From positions 1-48,709 of the forward strand of contig CBDCOD010000008.1 in the NCBI GenBank assembly GCA_965219665.1: a stretch of DNA of 48,709 nt, written 5' to 3'. The position numbers and the translations under genes are program-made. Positions 16,520-25,851 of this stretch are shown piece by piece. How positions within the stretch are numbered: position 1 is the stretch's first letter; every line of letters begins with the position of its first letter. Below the pieces are notes generated by a model that saw nothing but the letters and a program-made list of their open reading frames with translations, was not told the DNA's origin and ran no database searches. Source of the DNA: CBDCOD01 sp965219665 (GTDB taxonomy: Bacteria > Pseudomonadota > Gammaproteobacteria > CAKMZV01).

Positions 16520-17680
16520 TTAGCCTCTTTTGCCTATAGGTATGTAATTTCTCGGCTTAGAGCCAACATAGATTTGTGTTGGGCGGAATATTCGATTATG
16601 CTTGACTTGCTCTAAATAGTGGGCAAGCCAGCCTGCTGTTCTAGCGATTGCAAAAATGGGGGTAAACAACTCTGGGCGCAAGCCAATTTCACGATAGAGG
16701 ATGCCGGAGTAGAAGTCTACATTAGGGTACACTCCTTTTTCAGCAAGATGTTTTTCACATACTTCTTCAACCTTCATTGCAATTTCTAAGCGTTTGGATT
16801 GTGAGCCGCGTTGCTCAATCAAATCTTGCGTGAGTTTTTGTAATATTTTTGCGCGTGGGTCTTTGGTCTTATATTCACGATGCCCCATTCCCCAGATTAC
16901 TTGCTTATTTTTAATGCGCCCTTCTATAAATTTTTCTACGTTTTCCACTGTGCCTATTTCTTTGAGCATGTTGATAACTGCACGGTTTGCACCACCATGG
17001 AGAGGGCCTGATAGTGATGCGGTCGCTGATGCAATGACTGAGCAGGGATTAGCCAGTGTAGAAGCGGCAACCATTGCTGTAAAGGTGGATGCGTTAATGG
17101 TGTGCTCTGCATGCAGCACTAAACAAACATCAAATATACGCGCTAATAGTGGGTCAGGTTCATGCCCTAATACAGTGTACAGAAAATTTTCTGAATAACT
17201 GCTATCGTATAAGGGGCTAATAGCTCTGTACCCCAAACGGGTTTGCTCCCACATGGCAACCAAAGTTCCCACATGCGACAGAATGGTTACAGCACTTTCG
17301 TATTGCTGTTCTTCCGTGTAATCCCCTTCATCAAACACGACTGTGCCTGGGAAGAAACTCGATAAACTAGATATGCCCATTTGCAATACTTGCATTGGAT
17401 GTGCCGATGGAGGCAATCGCTGCAAAATGCGCTCAATATTATATTTAATGCGGCGGTGCCCCACTAATCGTGTATTGAATTTTGTCAATTCTTCGGATGT
17501 AGGCAGCTCACCTGTTAACAAAAGCAGCGACACTTCTTCAAAGTTACTATGCTCTGCTAATTGCTCAATGGGATAGCCCCGATAGAATAAAATTCCTTTT
17601 TCACCATCAATGGATGAGATAGATGATTCAGTTGCAGGAATACCAGCCAGACCCGGAACATAGCCACATATTGCTGTCAT
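16520..17680 (-). CDS. gltA: Citrate synthase, short dimeric-type
   Basis: Condenses acetyl-CoA with oxaloacetate at the entry of the TCA cycle. 386 aa from the ATG preceded by TTGGAGG; an in-frame start four codons upstream is possible. Catalytic residues are visible: His in GPLHGGAN, His in WGMGHREY and Asp in VDFYSGIL. The length and the opening VPGLAGIPATESSIS resemble the short dimeric citrate/2-methylcitrate synthase group rather than the longer hexameric GltA of enteric bacteria. Without a tree a methylcitrate role cannot be excluded, but there are no prp genes around it. Confidence 0.88.
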   Translation of the reverse strand: MTAICGYVPGLAGIPATESSISSIDGEKGILFYRGYPIEQLAEHSNFEEVSLLLLTGELPTSEELTKFNTRLVGHRRIKYNIERILQRLPPSAHPMQVLQMGISSLSSFFPGTVVFDEGDYTEEQQYESAVTILSHVGTLVAMWEQTRLGYRAISPLYDSSYSENFLYTVLGHEPDPLLARIFDVCLVLHAEHTINASTFTAMVAASTLANPCSVIASATASLSGPLHGGANRAVINMLKEIGTVENVEKFIEGRIKNKQVIWGMGHREYKTKDPRAKILQKLTQDLIEQRGSQSKRLEIAMKVEEVCEKHLAEKGVYPNVDFYSGILYREIGLRPELFTPIFAIARTAGWLAHYLEQVKHNRIFRPTQIYVGSKPRNYIPIGKRG

Positions 17681-17745
17681 GTTTGCCTCCAAAATAAACT
17701 ATTACTAAAATTACTAAACATTGTCATTAGTTGCCATTATAGCTT

Positions 17746-18078
17746 TTATACGCTAAAGGATGAGCCGCAACCGCACGTTGTCGTTGCATTAGGGTTGTCT
17801 ATAACAAAGCGTGATCCTTGTAGGTCTTCAAGGTAATCTATTTTTGCACCTTGTAGATACTGCACACTCATAGAGTCAATTAACAAAACCACTCCTTGGT
17901 TTTCTACCACACTGTCGTCATCTAATTTGTTCTCATCAAAAGTAAAGCCATACTGGAATCCAGAACAGCCACCTCCTGTTATATAGACACGCAACTTTAA
18001 GCTGTCATTGCCTTCGTCTTCAATCAACTCTGCCACTTTTTTAGCAGCATCGTCTGCAAAATTTAATACACTTTCCAT
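17746..18078 (-). CDS. erpA: Iron-sulfur cluster insertion protein ErpA
   Basis: A-type carrier that hands Fe-S clusters to apoproteins. 110 aa with the three cysteines of the family: Cys38 in GGGCSGFQYGF and Cys102/Cys104 in TTTCGCGSSFSV at the C-terminus. The sequence matches ErpA better than IscA because of the N-terminal VLNFADDAAKKVAELI and the acidic insertion. It stands apart from isc genes, as erpA usually does. AGGT precedes the ATG. Confidence 0.93.
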   Translation of the reverse strand: MESVLNFADDAAKKVAELIEDEGNDSLKLRVYITGGGCSGFQYGFTFDENKLDDDSVVENQGVVLLIDSMSVQYLQGAKIDYLEDLQGSRFVIDNPNATTTCGCGSSFSV

Positions 18079-18159
18079 ATTTACCTAAATCAGCCCTGAA
18101 ATCATTGCCTTAGTATTTTTGTTCTGCCTATCTGTAGTATTAACTAACAAGACAGACTC

Positions 18160-19482
18160 CTATTTCTCATATTGTTCTATGGTGTCAACTATTAAGCCAA
18201 CTTGACTAACCAGCTGTGCAAAGTGAGGAAATGATGTGTTTACCGTTGCACAATCGGTTATTGTAATATCCTTTGTACAACGTAGTGCCGCTATCACACA
18301 TGACATAGCAATACGATGATCATGGCAGCTGGGCAAAGAAATGCCACCAGTGAATGAGGTAACGCCCTCAATAATCACACCATCTGGGGTTGCCTGTGCT
18401 TGTCCACCTAATGCATTTATTGCCTCTACCATAACAGCGATTCTATCGCTTTCTTTAACACGTAACTCTTCTGCACCACGTAATATAGTCCTACCTGAAG
18501 CGCAGGCAGCAGCAATAAATAGCGCTGGAAATTCATCAATGGCTAAGGGCACTAATTCTGTAGGGATATTTATGCCACTCAGTGGTGCATGGCGCACTAA
18601 AATATCTGAAACTGGCTCATCCCCTATTGTGCGCGTATTTTCTAAAGTAATATCACCACCCATAGCACGCAGAATATCTATGACTCCAGTTCGGGTTGGG
18701 TTAATTCCAACCGCAGGTAAATAGATTTCTGAGTTAGGCGCGATGCTCGCAGCAACCATCAAAAAGGCGGCAGAAGATATATCGCGTGGCACGGTTATAT
18801 CGCAAGCGTGCAAACGCTGTCCACCAGCCAGTGATACCACATTATCTGATTGCTGAACAGTAATACCATAACTGCGCAGCATACGCTCTGTATGGTCTCG
18901 GCTTGGAGCAGGCTCTATAACAACTGTCTCACCTTGTGCATAGAGTCCTGCTAAAAGCACTGCTGATTTTAATTGAGCACTCGCCACGGGCATAGCATAG
19001 CGTATCCCTTTTAACTGTCTTGCTGGATCAATGTGCACGGGTGGCGTACCATCGGCAGCAGTGCGAATATGTGCACCCATACTGTTAAGTGGATCGGCAA
19101 CCCTGCGCATTGGTCGCTTTGATAATGAGGCATCACCTATCAGTTTGGTTGCGAATTTTTGCCCTGATAGAAGTCCCATAAGCAAACGCATACCCGTGCC
19201 AGAATTGCCTACATCAATGGCATTTTGCGCAGGGTTTAGCCCCTCTAACCCTACACCACTAATTCGGTAACCACCACCTGCTATTGCCTCAATACAGCAG
19301 CCCATTGCTTTAAAGGCACCTATAGTTGCCAGTACATCCTCACCTTCTAATAAGCCGTGTACATGAGAGATGCCATCTGCCAGTGCAGAGAACATAATCG
19401 CACGATGCGAAATAGATTTATCGCCAGGCAGATCAACTGCACCGTGGATAACCCCTCCGGCTTTTGCCTTAAAACAAATCAT
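18160..19482 (-). CDS. aroA: EPSP synthase (3-phosphoshikimate 1-carboxyvinyltransferase)
   Basis: Joins shikimate-3-phosphate and phosphoenolpyruvate in the chorismate pathway. 440 aa. LPGDKSISHRAIMFSALA opens it, GNSGTGMRLLMG binds PEP, and RVKESDR is near the C-terminus. GDASLSKRPMRRV and SAQLKSAVLLAGL closely follow the class II type (as in the Agrobacterium CP4 enzyme), yet the glycine of GNSGTG matches the class I residue at the glyphosate-sensitive position. Its start is 27 bp past queF, and a 14 bp perfect palindrome sits just before the ATG. Confidence 0.95.
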   Translation of the reverse strand: MICFKAKAGGVIHGAVDLPGDKSISHRAIMFSALADGISHVHGLLEGEDVLATIGAFKAMGCCIEAIAGGGYRISGVGLEGLNPAQNAIDVGNSGTGMRLLMGLLSGQKFATKLIGDASLSKRPMRRVADPLNSMGAHIRTAADGTPPVHIDPARQLKGIRYAMPVASAQLKSAVLLAGLYAQGETVVIEPAPSRDHTERMLRSYGITVQQSDNVVSLAGGQRLHACDITVPRDISSAAFLMVAASIAPNSEIYLPAVGINPTRTGVIDILRAMGGDITLENTRTIGDEPVSDILVRHAPLSGINIPTELVPLAIDEFPALFIAAACASGRTILRGAEELRVKESDRIAVMVEAINALGGQAQATPDGVIIEGVTSFTGGISLPSCHDHRIAMSCVIAALRCTKDITITDCATVNTSFPHFAQLVSQVGLIVDTIEQYEK

Positions 19483-19487
19483 ACAAT

Positions 19488-19501
19488 ATAATACGTATTA
19501 T
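19488..19501. promoter_or_regulatory. Perfect palindrome just upstream of aroA
   Basis: ATAATACGTATTAT is a perfect 14 bp palindrome ending six bases before the aroA ATG, where a Shine-Dalgarno would be expected and none is seen. It could be an operator or just an AT-rich chance palindrome. Confidence 0.3.
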
Positions 19502-19509
19502 TCGTGCAT

Positions 19510-20310
19510 TTACTGCCGCCATAAGTGCCCTACTTCTGGCTTTGGCTGCCCATCTTGCCAGCGCATTGGAGTGATATCAATACCACCGCGACGCGAGAAT
19601 GCCATCACAACGGACAATCTCTGCATAGCAAACCCTTGCTTAATATCTCTAAAAACCCGAGTACAACATTGCTCATGAAAGGCTCCATGACTGTGAAAAG
19701 AGCGCAAATACGCCAATACAGATTCTGGCTCTAATATGGTCCCGACCATAGCAATAATAACCGTTGCGTAATCAGGCTGATTGGTGACTGGACACAGCGA
19801 ACGAAACAGGTTGGAATTATACAGTGCCAATGATGCTTGCCCCTCTGTCTTACATAAAACGGTATTATCAACGGCATTACCATTATACGTGTAGGTGCAA
19901 GAGTCAATATTGATACCGGGCACTTCAGCGCGCTGAATTGCTAGTGGAGGGATTAATTCTGCTTTAATCGGATACTGCAAGCAGTTCCCTAAATCTTCAG
20001 TCACTGCTTGTAGGTAGGCTTGATCAGAAGCAAAGCATACATGATTTAGCCCTTGTAAGTAGAGTTTAACCGATTTAGATTCCACGATATAACCGCACTG
20101 CGCATCAATTTCAAACTGCAATACTGCTGTTTGGGCGCGCCCTGACTCGTCTAACCAGTATGCTTCCCAGCACGTCCATACATCCACACCTTGCTCAATA
20201 CCCGGCTCGTGACGTTCTATGCGCTGTAGAATACTGCTGTCACGCTTCTGTGGTGCATTAATCTGCTTTCCCAAAGGACTTGCTGCCGTTGGAGTGTTCA
20301 TGTCATTCAT
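19510..20310 (-). CDS. queF: NADPH-dependent 7-cyano-7-deazaguanine reductase QueF, type II
   Basis: Reduces preQ0 to preQ1 in queuosine synthesis for tRNA. About 266 aa, the length of the two-fold type II family. The nucleophile Cys lies in SLCPVTNQPDYATV together with the catalytic Asp, and FHEQCC holds the binding Glu. Two starts are possible, at 20310 (MNDMNTP) or 20301; I chose the first because its ATG overlaps the stop of xth, which suggests coupling. Neither has a clear ribosome site. Confidence 0.93.
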   Translation of the reverse strand: MNDMNTPTAASPLGKQINAPQKRDSSILQRIERHEPGIEQGVDVWTCWEAYWLDESGRAQTAVLQFEIDAQCGYIVESKSVKLYLQGLNHVCFASDQAYLQAVTEDLGNCLQYPIKAELIPPLAIQRAEVPGINIDSCTYTYNGNAVDNTVLCKTEGQASLALYNSNLFRSLCPVTNQPDYATVIIAMVGTILEPESVLAYLRSFHSHGAFHEQCCTRVFRDIKQGFAMQRLSVVMAFSRRGGIDITPMRWQDGQPKPEVGHLWRQ

Positions 20311-21064
20311 ATTCAATAATAAGCGGCGCATGGTCTGAAAAACGCTGTTGTTTATAGATCCATTCTTGCTTAGCGCGCTGCGCAAGAGAGCCATACACTA
20401 ATTGATAGTCTAAGCGCCACCCTGTGTTATTATCCCAAGCTTTCCCCCGATTAGACCACCACGTGTATTGATGATCCTGCTGATTAAGCTGCCGAAATAC
20501 ATCCACCCATCCCATAGCTAATACATCAGTCACCCACTGGCGCTCATGTGGCAAAAATCCAGAGTTCTTTTGGTTAGCACGCCAGTTCTTAATGTCTTTC
20601 TGCGTATGCGCAATATTCCAGTCAGCGCATATTACCCAGTCTTCACCCTGATTAGACCAGGCTTGCATCTTAGGTAACATCCATTGCAATAATATATCTT
20701 TTTTATGCTGCGCCGCCTCGCCAGAAGAGCCAGAAGGCAAATACAATGAAACGATATTGAGATTACCGCATTTAACGCTCAACCAACGCCCTTCATCGTC
20801 CAAAACATCATGTCCAGCCTCAGTGCATACCGCATCAACGGCAATGCGCGCATAAACGCTGACGCCACTATAGCCTTTCTTAGTAGCTACCTTATGCCAT
20901 GCTTGGTATCCATCTAATACAAATTTTTGTTCTGCTAAAACACTTTGGTCAGCACGCACTTCTTGCAAGCAAATAATGTCGCAGTCTGCTTGCTGTGCCC
21001 ATTCAAAAAAACCTTTTCTGTGTGCAGCGCGAATACCGTTGCAGTTTAGAGTCATAATCCGCAT
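20303..21064 (-). CDS. xth: Exodeoxyribonuclease III / AP endonuclease
   Basis: Repairs abasic sites and 3' blocked ends. 253 aa of the ExoIII/AP-endonuclease family: LNCNGIRAA at the start, LQEVRADQ with the metal-binding Glu, CADWNIAH in the position of the usual GDFNIAP, DYQLVYGS near the C-terminus and the final SDHAPL with catalytic Asp-His. Its ATG shares one base with the nadC stop (TAATG) and its own stop overlaps queF, so the three genes are probably one unit. Confidence 0.93.
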   Translation of the reverse strand: MRIMTLNCNGIRAAHRKGFFEWAQQADCDIICLQEVRADQSVLAEQKFVLDGYQAWHKVATKKGYSGVSVYARIAVDAVCTEAGHDVLDDEGRWLSVKCGNLNIVSLYLPSGSSGEAAQHKKDILLQWMLPKMQAWSNQGEDWVICADWNIAHTQKDIKNWRANQKNSGFLPHERQWVTDVLAMGWVDVFRQLNQQDHQYTWWSNRGKAWDNNTGWRLDYQLVYGSLAQRAKQEWIYKQQRFSDHAPLIIEYE

Positions 21065-21936
21065 TAGGCATCCTCCACTCGCAAACTTAAATCAACTGCT
21101 TTCACATGCTTTGTCAATGCACCTACTGATATAGCATCTACACCACTGGCAGCAATATCTCGAATATTATGCAAATCTACGTTGCCAGAAAATTCTAAAA
21201 ATGCTGGCGCTTGCTGTTGTTGGTTTATGTGTACTGCCTCTGCTGCCATTGTTAAGCTAAAGTTGTCTAATAAAATATGCGATGCGCCGGCTTGTAACGC
21301 CGATATCAATTGCTTTATATGCTCCACTTCTATAATAAGGGGCATTGATGGGTATTGCGCACGAGCAGCTGCAATAGCTCCCTTCATGTCCGTAAATGCT
21401 GCTAGGTGGTTTTCTTTCAGCATAATCGCATCATATAACCCCATGCGGTGGTTATATCCACCACCACAAACTACTGCATATTTTTGCAGTATGCGCCATC
21501 CCGGTATGGTTTTGCGTGTATCCAATAGATGGCAACATGCATGACTCATTGCTTCCACATAAGCGGCTGTTTGAGTTGCTGTTGCTGATAATAACTGTAA
21601 TCCATTTAGTGCTATGCGCTCTGCTGAAACCAACGAAGATAAATGCCCTTCTATCGTTCCCAATATGCTTCCTGCACTGACCTGTTCTCCTTCATCAACT
21701 CGCCAAATACACTGCACTAATCTGTCATGTAACTGCCACGATTTTTGCGCCCAAAATAGCCCACAAATAGTAGCATCCTCTCGACAGAGCAAATGCGCTT
21801 TAACCTTTTTTGAAGGCAAAAATTGCGCGCTTATATCACCACAATCAGCCCAATCTTCCTGAAATGCCTGCTCAAGCAAAGGTTTCCAACTGGCGAAGGA
21901 CGGCACTTGCGTGTCATCAAAGCGCGTTTTTGCCAT
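21064..21936 (-). CDS. nadC: Quinolinate phosphoribosyltransferase
   Basis: Converts quinolinate and PRPP to nicotinate mononucleotide in de novo NAD synthesis. 290 aa. TRKTIPGWRILQKYAV with the following CGGGYNHR is the family signature, and MLKENHLAA follows it. EVEHIKQ and LLDNFS hold further active-site residues near the C-terminal part. It starts 1 bp after the stop of parC. nadA and nadB are not in the window. Confidence 0.95.
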   Translation of the reverse strand: MAKTRFDDTQVPSFASWKPLLEQAFQEDWADCGDISAQFLPSKKVKAHLLCREDATICGLFWAQKSWQLHDRLVQCIWRVDEGEQVSAGSILGTIEGHLSSLVSAERIALNGLQLLSATATQTAAYVEAMSHACCHLLDTRKTIPGWRILQKYAVVCGGGYNHRMGLYDAIMLKENHLAAFTDMKGAIAAARAQYPSMPLIIEVEHIKQLISALQAGASHILLDNFSLTMAAEAVHINQQQQAPAFLEFSGNVDLHNIRDIAASGVDAISVGALTKHVKAVDLSLRVEDA

Positions 21937-21937
21937 A

Positions 21938-24145
21938 CTATCGCTCTACAACTAGTGCATCTACTTTGGCAAAACCACGTGGCAACATCGTGCCACGGCG
22001 GCCACGCATACTCACTACGTTGGCCAAATCAGCCCATGGTAGGCGCATATGTCGCTTGCCACAATGCAGCAGAACAGAGGTGTCTTTAGAAAAGCTGCCA
22101 GCAGCAACCAGATGCTCATCATGCGCACTACTAATACTCATAAGGCGATTACCACGTCCACGCCGCAAATAGGGTAGTTCGCTCTTTTCAAAGACAAGAT
22201 AACGCCCTGCGCTAGAGACTGCCATTACATGCGTATCTTCTTTGAAAACTTGTACAGGTTGCAGCATTTCAATACCTGAAGTAAGGGTCATGACCGTTTT
22301 GCCATTACGCGTCTTAGATAGTAGCGCACCGTACTCGGCTACAAAAGCATAGCCATTAGATGCCATGAGCAAAAACTCTACGCCTTCATCAGCCAAAATA
22401 ATATGTCTAATGTGCTGCTCAGCGGATATGTTTATGCGTCCAGTCAGTGGTTCTCCATATCCCCGTGCCGATGGCAGGTTATTACACGGTACTGTGTACG
22501 CCTTTCCTTCATTATCAAACAGCACACCGCTTTGATTACTACGTCCTTTTGCTTGTGCTAAAAAATAATCATCTCCTCTATAACTGAGCGTTGCACCATC
22601 AATATCTCCCTTAGCACCCCGAATCCATCCTTTCTGAGAGAGTACAACAGTGATTGGTTCAGAGGGTAGTAATTCTTTCTGGCTCAAAGCCTGTGCACGT
22701 TCACGCTCAACAAGAGCAGTGCGGCGTTCATCTTTCCAGTTGGCAAGAATACCTTTCAGCTCCCGCTCAATCAGGTTTTTAAGTTTGCGCTCAGAGGATA
22801 AAATGCCTTCTAAAGAACTTTGCTCTGCTGCCAACTTTTTTTGCTCTTGCTCTAATTTTATCTGCTCTAATTTGGCCAGTTGCCGCAAGCGCATTTCCAA
22901 AATAGCAGTTGCTTGCCGCTCACTCAAAGCAAAACGTTCCATTAAGGCAGGCTTAGGTTCTTCAGATTCCCGAATAACTGCAATAACTTCATCAATATTC
23001 AGATAGGCAATCAATAAGCCTTCTAATACATGTAGGCGATCATTAACCCAGTCTAAGCGATGTTGTAGGCGCTTACGTACAACTTGCTGACGAAAGTCAA
23101 GCCATTCACGCAGCAAGGGAATGAGTGGCTTAACTTGCGGTCTGCCATCTAAGCCAATGACATTCATATTGACGCGGTATGAGCGTTCCAAATCAGTTGA
23201 TGCGAATAAATGTGACATCAATAAATCACCATCAACACGGTTAGATCGCATGATTAATACAATACGTATTGGATTTTTTTCGTCTGATTCATCACGTAAA
23301 TCATCTAACCATGGCATTTTTTTCTGCTGCATCTGTTGGGCAATTTGCCCCAAAACACGGCTGATTGAAACCTGATAGGGTAAACTATCCACAATAATGC
23401 ATTCTTTGTCTATATGGTAGGTAGAGCGTACACGAAATTGACCGTTGCCACTTTCATAAATACGACGTAGTTCCTCTTTGCTGCTGATAATCTCACCACC
23501 CGTTGGCATATCAGGTGCTGGCAGTATGTTTAATACCTCATCCAAGCTCGCCGCTTTATTTTTGAGAAGAAATATAGCCGCAGATACCACTTCTTGTATG
23601 TTGTGTGGTGGTATATCAGTAGCCATGCCTACAGCAATACCCCCCCCACCATTGAGTAGTACATTAGGCACTTGCGCTGGGAGCAGTTTAGGCTCAGATA
23701 ATGTGCCATCAAAGTTAGGCAACCACTCAACCGTACCCTGAGCCATTTCTGCTAATAGTAAATCAGCGTATACAGAGAGTTTTGCCTCTGTATAGCGCAT
23801 TGCAGCAAATGATTTGGGGTCATCTTGTGCACCCCAGTTACCCTGTCCATCTATCAAAGGGTAGCGATAGGAAAAAGGCTGTGCCATTAACACCATTGCT
23901 TCGTAGCAAGCTGTATCACCATGTGGATGGTATTTGCCCAAGACATCGCCAACCGTTCGTGCAGATTTTTTGTATTTGGCAATGTTTTTTAAGCCAAGCT
24001 CACTCATCGCAAAAATAATGCGACGCTGTACCGGCTTTAAGCCATCACTGACGTGAGGAAGCGCACGATCCAAAATGACATACATGGCATAATCCAAGTA
24101 TGCTTTCTCAGTAAATTCGCTTAAATAAAGCTTCTCATGCTGCAC
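21938..24145 (-). CDS. parC: DNA topoisomerase IV subunit A
   Basis: Breaks and rejoins DNA to decatenate chromosomes, in a complex with ParE. 735 aa, typical of gammaproteobacterial ParC and shorter than GyrA. The active-site Tyr118 is in AAMRYTEAK. The quinolone-determining region reads KYHPHGDTACYEAMV: Thr78 stands where E. coli ParC has Ser80, and the downstream Glu is kept. The C-terminal third is a degenerate beta-pinwheel without a clear GyrA box, as expected for ParC. The start is GTG with GAGAAG upstream. parE is not nearby. Confidence 0.96.
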   Translation of the reverse strand: MQHEKLYLSEFTEKAYLDYAMYVILDRALPHVSDGLKPVQRRIIFAMSELGLKNIAKYKKSARTVGDVLGKYHPHGDTACYEAMVLMAQPFSYRYPLIDGQGNWGAQDDPKSFAAMRYTEAKLSVYADLLLAEMAQGTVEWLPNFDGTLSEPKLLPAQVPNVLLNGGGGIAVGMATDIPPHNIQEVVSAAIFLLKNKAASLDEVLNILPAPDMPTGGEIISSKEELRRIYESGNGQFRVRSTYHIDKECIIVDSLPYQVSISRVLGQIAQQMQQKKMPWLDDLRDESDEKNPIRIVLIMRSNRVDGDLLMSHLFASTDLERSYRVNMNVIGLDGRPQVKPLIPLLREWLDFRQQVVRKRLQHRLDWVNDRLHVLEGLLIAYLNIDEVIAVIRESEEPKPALMERFALSERQATAILEMRLRQLAKLEQIKLEQEQKKLAAEQSSLEGILSSERKLKNLIERELKGILANWKDERRTALVERERAQALSQKELLPSEPITVVLSQKGWIRGAKGDIDGATLSYRGDDYFLAQAKGRSNQSGVLFDNEGKAYTVPCNNLPSARGYGEPLTGRINISAEQHIRHIILADEGVEFLLMASNGYAFVAEYGALLSKTRNGKTVMTLTSGIEMLQPVQVFKEDTHVMAVSSAGRYLVFEKSELPYLRRGRGNRLMSISSAHDEHLVAAGSFSKDTSVLLHCGKRHMRLPWADLANVVSMRGRRGTMLPRGFAKVDALVVER

Positions 24146-24313
24146 GTTTTCTTCTCAGTTATCATTGTTTTTTGCTGCAAACGACTCAGCCAGCGCATCC
24201 ATAGAGTGCGTGCTTGCGTGCTGTTAGCCGTTTGTTGAGTAAGGCGCATTGTACAAAAAAACCGGCAACATGAAATGATTTAATAGTAACAACACTTAGA
24301 TGTTATATTCAGG

Positions 24314-24319
24314 TATAAT
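24314..24319 (+). promoter_or_regulatory. Possible -10 element of amtB
   Basis: A perfect TATAAT about 120 bp before the amtB start in a 292 bp gap. No convincing -35 is seen at 16-18 bp, and no sigma54 motif (GG-N10-GC) could be found in the gap. Confidence 0.3.
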
Positions 24320-24437
24320 GTTTTTATTATGGTTGATGCTGGCTTCAATGAAATAGACTGTAGGTCTAAGTCAATACCTCATCATATATGCTCATAATAA
24401 ATCATAGTTTTATCTAAATTTAGGAGCTACGTTATCA

Positions 24438-25640
24438 ATGCAACACCTTAATACCAATATAGATGTCCTTTTCATTTTATTAGGCGCAATTTTAGTCTTA
24501 TTTATGCATGCAGGATTTGCCTTCTTAGAGGTAGGAACGGTACGTCATAAGAACCAAGTGAATGCTTTGAGCAAAATTTTATCGGACTTCTCAGTGTCAA
24601 CTATTGCTTACTTCTTTGTGGGCTACGGTGTTGCTTACGGCACATTTATAGGATTCAATATTGATGGATCACTGAATGCAGCCATCACCGAAAAATCTGG
24701 GTATGAGGTGGTGAAATTTTTCTTCCTGCTCACATTTGCCGCTGCTATACCTGCTATTATTTCTGGTGGTATTGCTGAACGAGCAGCGTTTTACCCTCAA
24801 CTTATCGCCAGCGCAGTTATCGTCGCCCTGCTCTATCCGCTGTATGAGGGAATGATTTGGAATGGGAATTTTGGTGTACAAGCAGCTTTTGAAAAATATT
24901 TTGGTGCCAGTTTTCATGATTTCGCAGGATCTATGGTAGTACATGGGGTCGGTGGCTGGATTGCTTTAGCCGCTGTGCTATTGCTTGGTACGCGCAAAGG
25001 TCGCTATGATGGAACTGGCAACTTCCTGCCTTCTAGCATCCCCTTTCTTGCTTTAGGGGCATGGATTCTTACCGTTGGCTGGTTTGGTTTTAATGTCATG
25101 TCTGCCCAAACCCTTGATGGCATTCAAGGCTTGGTCGCTATCAATTCTTTGTTAGCTATGGTAGGAGGCACTCTCACATCACTATTCATAGGCAAGCGTG
25201 ACCCAGGGTTTTTGCATAATGGTCCGTTAGCAGGTTTGGTTGCTATCTGTGCAGGTTCTGATATTGTCAATCCGTTAGGCGCTTTAGTAATCGGTGGCAT
25301 TGCAGGTGCCCTATTTGTATATACTTTTTCGTGGGCACAAAATCGACTTAAAATTGATGATGTACTAGGTGTATGGCCACTGCATGGACTATGTGGTCTT
25401 TGGGGTGCAGTTGCTTGTGGCATCTTTGGACAGGAGTCTTTGGGAGGACTTGGCGGCGTTTCTTTTAGCGCTCAATTGGCTGGGGCTGCCCTTGGAGTTG
25501 CGATTGCGTTCTTAGGTGGCTATGCTATTTATGGACTACTCAAGAGCAGTTGTGGCATTCGTCTTAGTCAAGAAGATGAGTACTTGGGAGCAGATGTGAG
25601 CATTCACAACATTCAGGCAAACCCACCCCAACAAAACTAA
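24438..25640 (+). CDS. amtB: Ammonium transporter, Amt family
   Basis: Conducts ammonium/ammonia across the inner membrane. 400 aa with eleven predicted spans. The twin-histidine pair is visible as His169 in GSMVVHGVGG and His316 in VWPLHGLCG; HAGFAFLEVGTVRHKN at the start and GIAERAAF are family signatures. TAGGAG lies before the ATG. The partner glnK, often next to amtB, is absent. The short C-terminal tail after the last span could still bind a PII protein encoded elsewhere. Confidence 0.95.
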   Translation: MQHLNTNIDVLFILLGAILVLFMHAGFAFLEVGTVRHKNQVNALSKILSDFSVSTIAYFFVGYGVAYGTFIGFNIDGSLNAAITEKSGYEVVKFFFLLTFAAAIPAIISGGIAERAAFYPQLIASAVIVALLYPLYEGMIWNGNFGVQAAFEKYFGASFHDFAGSMVVHGVGGWIALAAVLLLGTRKGRYDGTGNFLPSSIPFLALGAWILTVGWFGFNVMSAQTLDGIQGLVAINSLLAMVGGTLTSLFIGKRDPGFLHNGPLAGLVAICAGSDIVNPLGALVIGGIAGALFVYTFSWAQNRLKIDDVLGVWPLHGLCGLWGAVACGIFGQESLGGLGGVSFSAQLAGAALGVAIAFLGGYAIYGLLKSSCGIRLSQEDEYLGADVSIHNIQANPPQQN

Positions 25641-25837
25641 ACGCACATAATTTTGCTTATACTATTTTAACGTAACACACTCACGCGTTTTTTTAGAAAA
25701 ATGTAATATTATCAACAAATTGAGCAGAAAAACCTATACAGTTCATATCCCTTTATATTCCGCATTTTGTGACGACTTAGGCTGTATCTATACTGCTAAC
25801 AGTTTAATTTGCTTATATTGCTACGCTTAGTAGGCGT

Positions 25838-25843
25838 TATAAT
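25838..25843 (+). promoter_or_regulatory. TATAAT immediately upstream of fabA
   Basis: A perfect -10 hexamer that ends 8 bases before the fabA ATG. If it is used, transcription would begin at or next to the start codon. No good -35 lies at the proper spacing, so its use is uncertain. Confidence 0.35.
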
Positions 25844-25851
25844 CCCCGTCC

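Noticed and set aside
17700..17720. Tandem ATTACTAAA repeat upstream of gltA
   Set aside because: Two short AT-rich copies only, not enough to call an operator.
24180..24235. Short minus-strand ORF upstream of parC (MDALAESFAAKNNDN)
   Set aside because: Only 15 codons, no ribosome site and no conservation evidence; probably chance in the parC leader.
24146..24437. Sigma54 promoter for amtB
   Set aside because: No GG-N10-GC element could be found in the gap; only a lone TATAAT.
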